In this document: piece after piece, positions 1 to 5,858 of the stretch
How the letters are laid out: each line of letters opens with the position of its first letter
Numbering within the stretch: the stretch's first letter is position 1
Origin: an uncultured Anaerosolibacter sp.
GTDB lineage: Bacteria > Bacillota_A > Clostridia > Peptostreptococcales > Thermotaleaceae
DNA length: 5,858 nt
Direction of reading: 5' to 3'
NCBI GenBank assembly: GCA_937948705.1
Contig: CALECF010000085.1
Location: 1-5,858, forward strand
The notes under the pieces: generated by a model
Told to the model about the DNA's origin: nothing
Databases searched by the model: none
The model's input: only the letters and a program-made list of their open reading frames with translations
Translations under genes and position numbers: made by a program

Positions 1-304
1 GATCGGAATTACTCATTATGCTCAGTCAAAGCTAGGAGAAATACTGTTTGTAGAAATGCCTGAGGTAGGCGATGAGCTGAAGGCAGGCAAGGACTTTGGG
101 GTTGTAGAATCTTCAAAGGTAGCATCTGATATCTATGCACCCATTTCTGGTGAGGTATTAGAAATCAATGAAAGATTAGACGAAGAGCCAGAGTTTATCA
201 ATGAAGAACCTTATGAAGCATGGATCGCAAAAGTTCAGATTGCTGATGAATCAGAATTAGATGCATTGTTAAGTGCAGAGAGTTATGAGGCAACATTAGC
301 TTAA
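1..304 (+). CDS. gcvH: Glycine cleavage system H protein, 5'-truncated by the window edge
   Basis: The frame is open from base 2 and ends at TAA 302-304, giving 100 visible residues. GcvH is the lipoyl carrier of the glycine cleavage system: it shuttles the aminomethyl group between the P, T and L proteins in the cytoplasm. The visible part opens with [12 protein letters not shown], then has the [11 protein letters not shown] strand and the lipoylation loop [12 protein letters not shown]. The lipoyl-accepting lysine is codon 116-118 (visible residue 39). The [12 protein letters not shown] segment is the usual C-terminal part of the fold. Family members are about 125-130 residues, so roughly 25-30 N-terminal residues, including the start, lie upstream. 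The internal ATG at 56 is not the start, because conserved sequence precedes it. A strong terminator follows the stop. A specialised GcvH-like carrier cannot be excluded. Confidence 0.95.
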   Translation, partial: IGITHYAQSKLGEILFVEMPEVGDELKAGKDFGVVESSKVASDIYAPISGEVLEINERLDEEPEFINEEPYEAWIAKVQIADESELDALLSAESYEATLA

Positions 305-313
305 GTAAAAGGC

Positions 314-350
314 AAATATCTTTTCCCCTTAGGGGGAAAAGATATTTTTT
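314..350 (+). terminator. Rho-independent terminator after gcvH
   Basis: A perfect 15-bp inverted repeat pairs 314-328 with 333-347 around a 4-base loop (TTAG, 329-332). The base of the loop is closed by four G:C pairs. A run of six T (345-350) overlaps the 3' arm. This is a textbook intrinsic terminator for gcvH. It ends immediately before the ribosome site of the next gene, so transcripts of that gene must read through it, be processed here, or start within it. Confidence 0.88.
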
Positions 351-355
351 GGAGG
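351..355 (+). promoter_or_regulatory. Ribosome binding site of the activase gene
   Basis: GGAGG lies 9 bases before the ATG at 365 and directly abuts the T-run of the terminator hairpin. It fixes the start of the activase at 365. No comparable site is seen after the internal TAG, which argues against separate translation of the second part. Confidence 0.85.
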
Positions 356-364
356 TAAAACATT

Positions 365-2299
365 ATGTTTAAAGTAAGGTTTGTACCAGAGAATGTAGAA
401 GTGATGGCAGATCAAGGAGAAAACTTGCTGGAAGCTGCCAGACGGGCGAATATCTTTATAGATGCCCCCTGCAATGGCAATGGCTCCTGTGGAAAGTGCA
501 AGGTAAAACTGATTGAGGGAAATGGGGAAGCTAAGCAACCCCACCACATTAAAGATCAAGAATGGACAGAGGGCTATGTATTGGCTTGTGAGACAAAAGT
601 TACTGAGGATATCTTGGTTGAAGTCCCTACAAACCATGCCACTAATCTTGCAGGAATGAAAATTGAGGGAGTATCAGAGCCGAGAGAAAATGAAATTTTT
701 GAAAGAGCTAGAAAGCAAGTGATCGATAATGGAATGTCCTTTGGTTCCTAGGTCAAGAAGGATTATCTGGAGATTGAACTACCTACTTTAGATGATAATA
801 TTTCTGATTGGGATAGGATTAAAAGACACCTACGATTGCATTTGGGATTTAATAAAGTATTCTGCAGACTGCCTATGCTTCGAAAAATTCCTAGTAGATT
901 ACGAGATAGCGATTTCAAGGTCACCATAACCCATATACCTAGAGGGGATAATCGTACCACTATTGTAAATATCGAGAATGGAGATACCAGGAACCGATTA
1001 TATGGTGTAGCCTTAGACATCGGGACTACTTCTGTAGCCGCCTGCCTGGTGGATCTTTATGAAGGAAAGCTTTTAGCAAAGGCATCTGCTGGCAATGCAC
1101 AGATGAAGTACGGTGCTGATGTTATTAATCGAATTATCTATGCAACCAAGAAGGGTGGAATGGAGAGATTAACCCACGCCATCGTCCATGAGACCATTAA
1201 TCCGCTGCTGACAAAAATGTACGGTGAGGCAGGGGTGCATAAAGATGAAGTGATTGCTTTTGTTGCTGCAGGAAACACGACGATGTGTCATCTACTGTTG
1301 GGGGTATACCCAGACCATTTACGCAGAGAACCCTATATCCCTGCTTTTATTCGAGCACCTTTTATCAAAACCTCGGAATTGGAGCTGGAGGCAAATCCAG
1401 AAACCTTTATCTATATCGTACCCTCTGTAGCTAGCTATGTTGGAGGTGATATTACCGCAGGGGTACTATCTTCAGGTATATGGACATCTGAGGAAAATGT
1501 ATTGTTTATTGATTTGGGTACCAACGGGGAAATTGTGTTTGGAAACAAAGACTATTTCATGACCTGTGCATGCTCTGCAGGTCCAGCCTTTGAAGGAGGA
1601 GAAATCAGCAGTGGAATGCGGGCAGCTCCTGGTGCTATTGAGCGAATCTCTATCGATCCACTTACCCTAGAACCCCAAATGAAAATTATCAATGAGGAAG
1701 TACCCAAGGGCATTTGTGGTTCTGGATTAATTGATTTGATTGCAGAAATGATGTTTACTGGTTTGATTGATCGGAGAGGAAAATTAAACAGAGATTTAAA
1801 AACACCGCGGATTCGATTTGATGAATATGAAATAGGAGAATATGTACTTGCCTTTAAGGAAGAATGGAGCCTGGAAGAGGATATTACCGTTACAGAAATT
1901 GATATCGACAATTTTATTAAGGCAAAAGGAGCTGTCTATTCTGGAGCCGCTACCTTGATTGAGAGTCTGGGTCTGGACATGAGCATCATTGATCGCGTAT
2001 ATATTGCAGGTGGAATCGGTAATAGCTTAGCCATTGATAAAGCCATACAGATCGGTTTATTTCCTGATATTGATAGAGATAAATATATTTACATCGGTAA
2101 TAGTTCTTTGATGGGCTGTTATCTTACATTGATGAGTGAAGACGCACGTAGGAAGCTGGAAACCATCGCAGGTCAAATGACCTATATGGAGCTGAGCGCT
2201 TATCCAAGCTATATGGACGAGTTTATATCTGCTTGTTTTTTGCCCCATACAGATATTGAACGGTTTCCATCGGTATTAGTAAAAGCAAACAATCAATAG
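365..2299 (+). CDS. RACE-type corrinoid-enzyme reductive activase (2Fe-2S + ASKHA/DUF4445) with in-frame TAG
   Basis: Read through TAG 749-751, this is one 644-codon frame. RACE proteins (RamA-like) use ATP to drive reduction of inactive Co(II) corrinoid in methyltransferase systems. Residues 1-90 are a plant-type [2Fe-2S] ferredoxin domain with C36, C42, C45 and C75. After the amber (position 129) comes the linker VKKDYLEIELPTLDDN. The ASKHA ATPase domain follows: ALDIGTTSVA (D218), AAGNTT (302-306), FIDLGTNGE (D383), SAGPAFEGGEISSG (404-417), GICGSGLID (449-457), IAGGIGNS (about 548-554) and the C-terminal ACFLPHTD (623-630). This is the domain order of bacterial RACE proteins; archaeal RamA instead has C-terminal [4Fe-4S] motifs. 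Without readthrough the products would be a 128-residue ferredoxin fragment (365-751) and an ATPase fragment lacking a convincing start; the TTG at 836 and ATG at 875 have no ribosome site. The final stop is also TAG. Family assignment is firm; whether full-length protein is made is open. Confidence 0.85.
749..751 (+). other. In-frame amber (TAG) codon inside the activase, candidate recoding site or nonsense mutation
   Basis: The codon follows Ser128 (context GMSFGS-TAG-VKKDYLEI) between the ferredoxin and linker/ATPase domains. The 28 codons from 752 to 835 contain no ATG, yet they read as conserved RACE linker sequence in the same frame, so no frameshift is needed. TAG is one base from Tyr, Trp, Gln, Lys, Glu, Leu and Ser codons. 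Pyrrolysine is inserted at TAG in some Clostridia that use methylamines, a pathway that also uses RACE proteins. That makes recoding plausible but not shown; no pyl genes are in the window. Confidence 0.8.
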
Positions 2300-2307
2300 A
2301 TTGCTTT

Positions 2308-2352
2308 GAGGATTTCTCTACAATTTTAAAAGTTGCAGGGAAATCTTCTTTT
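2308..2352 (+). terminator. Terminator-like hairpin after the activase gene
   Basis: An 18-base arm at 2308-2325 pairs with 2331-2348 around a TTAAA loop. There are three G:U pairs and one A:C mismatch, and the 3' arm is followed by TTTT (2349-2352). It starts 8 bases after the activase stop. It probably ends the activase transcript and separates it from the sensor-phosphatase genes. The T-run is short, so termination may be partial. Confidence 0.7.
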
Positions 2353-2398
2353 ATAAGGTAACCGTAGACTGTGTAAAAACCCGAAAGGAAATCATGCC

Positions 2399-4111
2399 AT
2401 GAATACAGTTTTAACTCTGTCTAAAAATGCTTGCAACAATTGTTACAAATGCATACGGATTTGTCCGGTAAAGGCAATTTCTTTTAATGACCGGCGAACG
2501 AAAATAGAGCAAAGCCGATGTATAGCTTGTGGAAAGTGTTTTATTGTATGTCCCCAAAATCCCCAAAGCAATCGCAATAACCTGATTAAGACAAAGGCCT
2601 ATCTTACGAATGGGAAAACACTGGTTGCTTCTGTAGATCCCGCTTACGTGGCATATTTTGGTGAGAATTATAAGCGGTTTGTAGGCATATTAAAGCAGCT
2701 AGGATTCCAATACATTGAAGAAACGACCCTAGGTATAGATAAGGTTTATGAAGAATACCGTCAGAACATCATAAATAAAGGGCAAAAGTACTTTATCACA
2801 ACTACTTGTTCGACCACGAATCTATGGGTGCAAAAATACTATCCAGAACTGAATCCCTATATGCTGCAAGTAATACCTCCTTCGATTGCCCATGGAAAGA
2901 TGCTCAAGGAAAAGTATGGTCATCACTGTAAGGTTGTTTATTTTAGCCCCTGTATTGGTACAAAGGTGGAATTCATTGAGTTTATGAAGGAGGGTGCTGT
3001 AGACGTTGTATTTACCTTTTATGATCTGGAAAAGTGGTTGAATAAGGAAGGGGTAAATTTGGCTAGCGTTGAGGAAAGACCCTTTGAAGATGAAGGAACG
3101 AAAGAGGCTAAGCTTTTTCCCACGGAAGGAATTTTTTCCCCGAGAGAGGTAGAACTTCTAAGTGAATGGGACTTAATTCGCGTAGAGGGTGCAGGACAAT
3201 GTAGAGAAGTGCTGGAGTGTATGAAACAGGGAACGTTAGAGCCTTCAATCGTTGAGCTGCGTTTTTGTAAAAATGGCTGTATTACAGGATCATCCTTTTC
3301 CCGCAGCAAGGGAAATCTTTTCAAACGAAAAAAACAGGTGCGTAGGTATAGCGAAGAGGCAGCAGAGAAGGCAATAAAGGAAACGGAACCAGCGCCCTTT
3401 GACCTTTCACGTAATTTTATCGATCGAAAACCGGAACATAGGATACCGGAGGGGGAAGTCTTGGAGAGTATCCTAAAGGAAATGGGGAAGATGAAACGTA
3501 GTGACGAGTTAGATTGCGGAACCTGTGGGTACCAAACCTGTCGACAAAAAGCCGCAGCCATTTATAATGGAATGGCTCAAACCTATATGTGCCTGCCCTT
3601 TATGCGAAACAAGAGTGAAACCATATCCAATCTCATTTTTGAACATTCACCAAACTTTATTTTTCTCGTAGGAAGAGATTTAAAGATTAAAAGTATCAAT
3701 CCCGCAGCGATTCATCATCTACAGCTTGAAAAAAATGAGAGAGATGATCTTCACCTGGTGTCTATCATAGATTTCACGGACTTTGTAGAGGTCTTTGAAA
3801 CCAAGAAGAATATTTATGGGAAGAAGATACATCTGGAGGATAAAAATTTGACAGGAATCTTAAACCTCTTGTATATTGAAAAGCAGGATGTGATTCTGAC
3901 GATTTTGAATGATATTACGAAGGAAGAGAAAAGGGAAAAAGAAGTACTGTTGATGAAGAAAAACACAGTAGAAGCAGCCCAACATGTTATTGCAAAACAA
4001 ATGCGGGTGGCACAGGAAATTGCCAGCTTGCTTGGAGAAACCACTGCGGAAACCAAGGTAATCTTGACAAAGCTAATAGAGCTTACACTCAATCAGTCGG
4101 GGGATGTGTAG
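2399..4111 (+). CDS. [FeFe]-hydrogenase-like Fe-S/PAS sensor protein (putative sensory, group C-like)
   Basis: This 570-residue protein has several Fe-S modules. Two [4Fe-4S] ferredoxin motifs come first (C12/C15/C18/C22 and C41/C44/C47/C51). An [FeFe]-hydrogenase H-cluster domain spans about 65-300. A four-cysteine Fe-S domain follows (C373-x2-C376-x4-C381-x16-C398), then a PAS domain (about 405-510) and a charged helical tail. In the H-cluster domain the four likely cubane cysteines remain: C137 (TTTCSTT), C185 (SPCIGTK), and C290 with C294 (FCKNGC). However, the usual TSCCP is TTTCS and MPCxxKK is SPCIGTK, so the proton-relay Cys and the Lys near the diiron site are missing. This suggests sensing rather than H2 turnover. 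Start: AAGGAA at 2385-2390, 8 bases upstream of ATG 2399; the ATG at 2394 is out of frame. The stop TAG directly abuts the phosphatase ATG, so the two are almost certainly co-transcribed. The ligand (H2, redox state or other) is unknown. Confidence 0.88.
   Translation: MNTVLTLSKNACNNCYKCIRICPVKAISFNDRRTKIEQSRCIACGKCFIVCPQNPQSNRNNLIKTKAYLTNGKTLVASVDPAYVAYFGENYKRFVGILKQLGFQYIEETTLGIDKVYEEYRQNIINKGQKYFITTTCSTTNLWVQKYYPELNPYMLQVIPPSIAHGKMLKEKYGHHCKVVYFSPCIGTKVEFIEFMKEGAVDVVFTFYDLEKWLNKEGVNLASVEERPFEDEGTKEAKLFPTEGIFSPREVELLSEWDLIRVEGAGQCREVLECMKQGTLEPSIVELRFCKNGCITGSSFSRSKGNLFKRKKQVRRYSEEAAEKAIKETEPAPFDLSRNFIDRKPEHRIPEGEVLESILKEMGKMKRSDELDCGTCGYQTCRQKAAAIYNGMAQTYMCLPFMRNKSETISNLIFEHSPNFIFLVGRDLKIKSINPAAIHHLQLEKNERDDLHLVSIIDFTDFVEVFETKKNIYGKKIHLEDKNLTGILNLLYIEKQDVILTILNDITKEEKREKEVLLMKKNTVEAAQHVIAKQMRVAQEIASLLGETTAETKVILTKLIELTLNQSGDV
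4099..4104 (+). promoter_or_regulatory. Ribosome binding site of the phosphatase gene, inside the sensor gene
   Basis: GGGGGA lies within the last codons of the sensor gene, 7 bases before ATG 4112. It is a usable though not ideal ribosome site. It supports independent but coupled initiation of the phosphatase, with the TAG at 4109-4111 acting as a true stop. Confidence 0.6.
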
Positions 4112-5287
4112 ATGGAATGCTTTATCGAAGTAGGATGGGATCAGCTGAACAAGACTGGGGAAGAGCTTTGCGGGGATCAGGTGGAGGTGGTGAGAACTGA
4201 GGATGGAATGATTGTCGTACTTTCTGACGGGTTGGGCAGTGGTGTAAAGGCCCATATCCTGGCAACCATGACAGCGAAGATTGCTGTTACGATGCTGAAA
4301 GAGGGCTTGGATATCAGGGAAGTAGTGGATACCATTGTAAATACTTTACCCATCTGTCAGGTTCGAAAAATTGCTTACTCGACCTTTTCTATCGTTTATA
4401 TCCGAAATAATGGTGAAACCATTATTATTGAGTTTGATAATCCAGCCATTTTCCATTATGATAAAGAGAAAAATCAGGTATTTAAAAATTCTGGGACCAT
4501 GGTAGAGATTAACGGGAAGAAAGTTTACCAAAGCCAGCTTCAGCTACAAAAAGGAGACTGCATCATTGCTGTATCTGACGGTGTAATCCACGCTGGGTTG
4601 GGTGTGATCTTTAATCTTGGGTGGACTTGGGAAAATGTAGCGCAATATTTACATGGACTATGTCTGAAGCATAATGCCCTTCATATTTCAAAGGCATTAA
4701 TTGCAACCTGCCGTGATCTATACGATGGAGAACCGGGAGATGATACAACCGCAATCGCGATACAATTGAAGGAGCCGGAATATTTAAATATATTTACGGG
4801 TCCCCCTTTGCACCGAGAGAATGATGCAGTTGTGGTGCAGCAGCTGATTCAAAGTCTAGGCAAAAAAGTGATTTGTGGAGGTACTGCAGCCAATATTGTG
4901 GCCAGAGAGTTAAATTGTGATATGAAGCTGGACTTTACTACCTTGACTGCACAGATTCCGCCTATTACCCACATGAAAGGGTTTGAACTGGTAACTGAGG
5001 GAATTCTAACCCTTCGGGAAAGCTTGGAGCAATTGAAACTTTTCCACACACAATCCTTAACCAAGGAGATTTCCAGCAGAATAAAAGAAAAGAATGGTGC
5101 ATCGATGCTTACCCAGATGCTCCTTTATGATAGCACCCACGTCAACTTTTTTGTAGGGAGAGCTGTAAATAAGGCTCATCAGAGCCAGGATACGTCTTCA
5201 GCAATACCCCTGAAATTGAGAATCGTAGGAGAATTGATTAATATGCTTAAAAAGATGGGGAAAGTGGTCCATGTGCACTATTATTAA
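4112..5287 (+). CDS. SpoIIE-family (PP2C-type) serine/threonine protein phosphatase
   Basis: This 391-residue protein has an N-terminal PP2C/SpoIIE domain of about 220 residues. The expected metal-binding acidic motifs are all present: CGDQ (D22), LSDGLGSGVKA (D39), AVSDGV (D155) and GEPGDDTT (D210/D211). It should therefore be an active metal-dependent phosphatase that dephosphorylates a Ser/Thr-phosphorylated protein. No transmembrane segment or signal peptide is seen, so it is probably cytoplasmic. The C-terminal part (about 225-391) has the motifs FTGPPLHREND, VICGGTAANI and ELVTEGILTL and is not a domain I can name. The gene starts on the base after the sensor's stop and in the same frame. 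Pairing of a hydrogenase-like PAS protein with such a phosphatase is known in Clostridia, so the sensor probably controls this enzyme. The phosphoprotein target is unknown. Confidence 0.9.
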   Translation: MECFIEVGWDQLNKTGEELCGDQVEVVRTEDGMIVVLSDGLGSGVKAHILATMTAKIAVTMLKEGLDIREVVDTIVNTLPICQVRKIAYSTFSIVYIRNNGETIIIEFDNPAIFHYDKEKNQVFKNSGTMVEINGKKVYQSQLQLQKGDCIIAVSDGVIHAGLGVIFNLGWTWENVAQYLHGLCLKHNALHISKALIATCRDLYDGEPGDDTTAIAIQLKEPEYLNIFTGPPLHRENDAVVVQQLIQSLGKKVICGGTAANIVARELNCDMKLDFTTLTAQIPPITHMKGFELVTEGILTLRESLEQLKLFHTQSLTKEISSRIKEKNGASMLTQMLLYDSTHVNFFVGRAVNKAHQSQDTSSAIPLKLRIVGELINMLKKMGKVVHVHYY

Positions 5288-5303
5288 AATAGGAGGGATA
5301 GAG

Positions 5304-5858
5304 ATGGATTATCAAGCGGTAAAAGAAGATCGCCAGGGGAAAGTACCCTATGAATTTATTCGAGATATTTTTAAGGATAAAGATCCTTTTATGATGTCCG
5401 AATTGGCAGGGGCCCCTTATGATCCAGAGGGTCAACGCTTTACAGTACATATGATGGGTAGGGTGTATCATGTGCAATATCCCACCGGTGAAATTTATAC
5501 AGCGGAGGGAGAGCCGATGGAGGTATATGCGGTAATGACGCTTTTCTTGCGCTATTTGGCAAATGCTAGAGGAATTCCTACTACGGGTAAGGATATCACC
5601 TACAAGGAAATTCCAGGAGGACATGTGTATTACAGCAATTTTAATAATCGAACCATTGCGAGACTGGCAAGGATTTTTGGTAACAACGTAGAAGAACTAA
5701 AAAAAGCTTTTGAAATCATCGGAGGCCAGCCTGTAAAGACGGGAGATGCAGGCTATCGTTTTCAATTCATGAACAATGTGTATCTGACCTTTATCCTTTG
5801 GAAGGGGGATGAAGAGCTTGCCGCTGCCGCCAATATTTTATTTGATATGAATACGCCC
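5304..5858 (+). CDS. DUF3786 domain-containing protein, 3'-truncated by the window edge
   Basis: The frame is open from ATG 5304 to the last base, giving 185 visible residues and no stop. The start is set by AGGAGG at 5291-5296, 7 bases upstream, and only 16 bases separate it from the phosphatase stop, so it is likely in the same operon. The features I use to assign DUF3786 are MMGRVYHVQYPTGEIY, the helix VMTLFLRYLANARGIP, the KEIPGGHVYYSNFNNRTIARL block, an IIGGQP turn, and the acidic LWKGDEELAAAANILFD motif near the visible end. It is soluble in appearance, with no signal peptide. The family is largely restricted to anaerobes and its function is not established. The assignment rests on motif recall, not a search. 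Confidence 0.78.
   Translation, partial: MDYQAVKEDRQGKVPYEFIRDIFKDKDPFMMSELAGAPYDPEGQRFTVHMMGRVYHVQYPTGEIYTAEGEPMEVYAVMTLFLRYLANARGIPTTGKDITYKEIPGGHVYYSNFNNRTIARLARIFGNNVEELKKAFEIIGGQPVKTGDAGYRFQFMNNVYLTFILWKGDEELAAAANILFDMNTP

Noticed and set aside
56..58. ATG as gcvH start
   Set aside because: The preceding in-frame codons encode conserved GcvH sequence (IGITHYAQ and the following strand), so the gene starts before the window.
836..877. Separate start of an ATPase-only protein at TTG 836 or ATG 875
   Set aside because: Neither codon has a ribosome site upstream, and conserved linker sequence in the same frame begins right after the TAG, so these are more likely internal codons.
2349..2384. 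Possible promoter before the sensor gene (TATAAG at 2352, TGTAAA at 2372)
   Set aside because: No -35-like element lies at a proper distance from either hexamer. A promoter is expected here after the terminator, but I cannot point to one with confidence.
2394..2396. Alternative ATG start of the sensor gene
   Set aside because: It is out of frame with the ferredoxin motifs; ATG 2399 is in frame and correctly spaced from AAGGAA.
3019..3561. 180-residue minus-strand open frame
   Set aside because: It lies antisense to the well-supported sensor gene, is rich in Ser/Pro/Phe as expected of a shadow frame, and shows no recognisable motif or ribosome site.
5247..5624. 125-residue minus-strand open frame
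   Set aside because: It is antisense to the phosphatase end and the DUF3786 gene, both supported by motifs and ribosome sites; its translation looks like a shadow frame.

Overview
The window is AT-rich DNA with tightly packed genes, all on the + strand. Strong GGAGG-type ribosome sites and hairpin plus T-run terminators point to an anaerobic low-GC Firmicute of the Clostridia. The gene content fits this: a glycine-cleavage H protein, a bacterial corrinoid-enzyme reductive activase, an [FeFe]-hydrogenase-like redox sensor with a partner phosphatase, and a DUF3786 protein. The genus cannot be fixed from sequence alone.

Layout: (1) 1-304 is the 3' part of gcvH. A near-ideal intrinsic terminator follows at 314-350. 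(2) 365-2299 is a RACE-type activase (N-terminal [2Fe-2S] ferredoxin, linker, C-terminal ASKHA/DUF4445 ATPase). It is split by an in-frame TAG codon at 749-751. The frame is the same on both sides, and family-like sequence resumes right after the TAG with no plausible restart. A second terminator-like hairpin lies at 2308-2352. (3) 2399-4111 is a 570-residue protein: two [4Fe-4S] ferredoxin motifs, a degenerate H-cluster domain, a four-cysteine Fe-S domain and a PAS domain. (4) 4112-5287 is a SpoIIE/PP2C-type phosphatase that starts on the base after the previous stop. (5) 5304-5858 is a DUF3786 protein cut by the window end.

How they may work together: RACE proteins use ATP to re-reduce Co(II) corrinoid in methyltransferase systems. 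GcvH carries the lipoyl arm of glycine cleavage. The two together suggest one-carbon or methylamine/betaine metabolism, with the methyltransferase genes presumably outside the window. The hydrogenase-like protein and phosphatase look like a signalling pair in which an Fe-S/PAS sensor controls a Ser/Thr phosphatase.

The main point of interest is the in-frame amber codon in the activase. It may be a recoded (possibly pyrrolysine) codon, a recent nonsense mutation or a sequencing error; the window cannot decide. The sensor and phosphatase genes are also in one frame, separated only by a TAG, so an amber-suppressing cell could make some fusion protein. No tRNA, CRISPR array, insertion sequence or convincing minus-strand gene was found.
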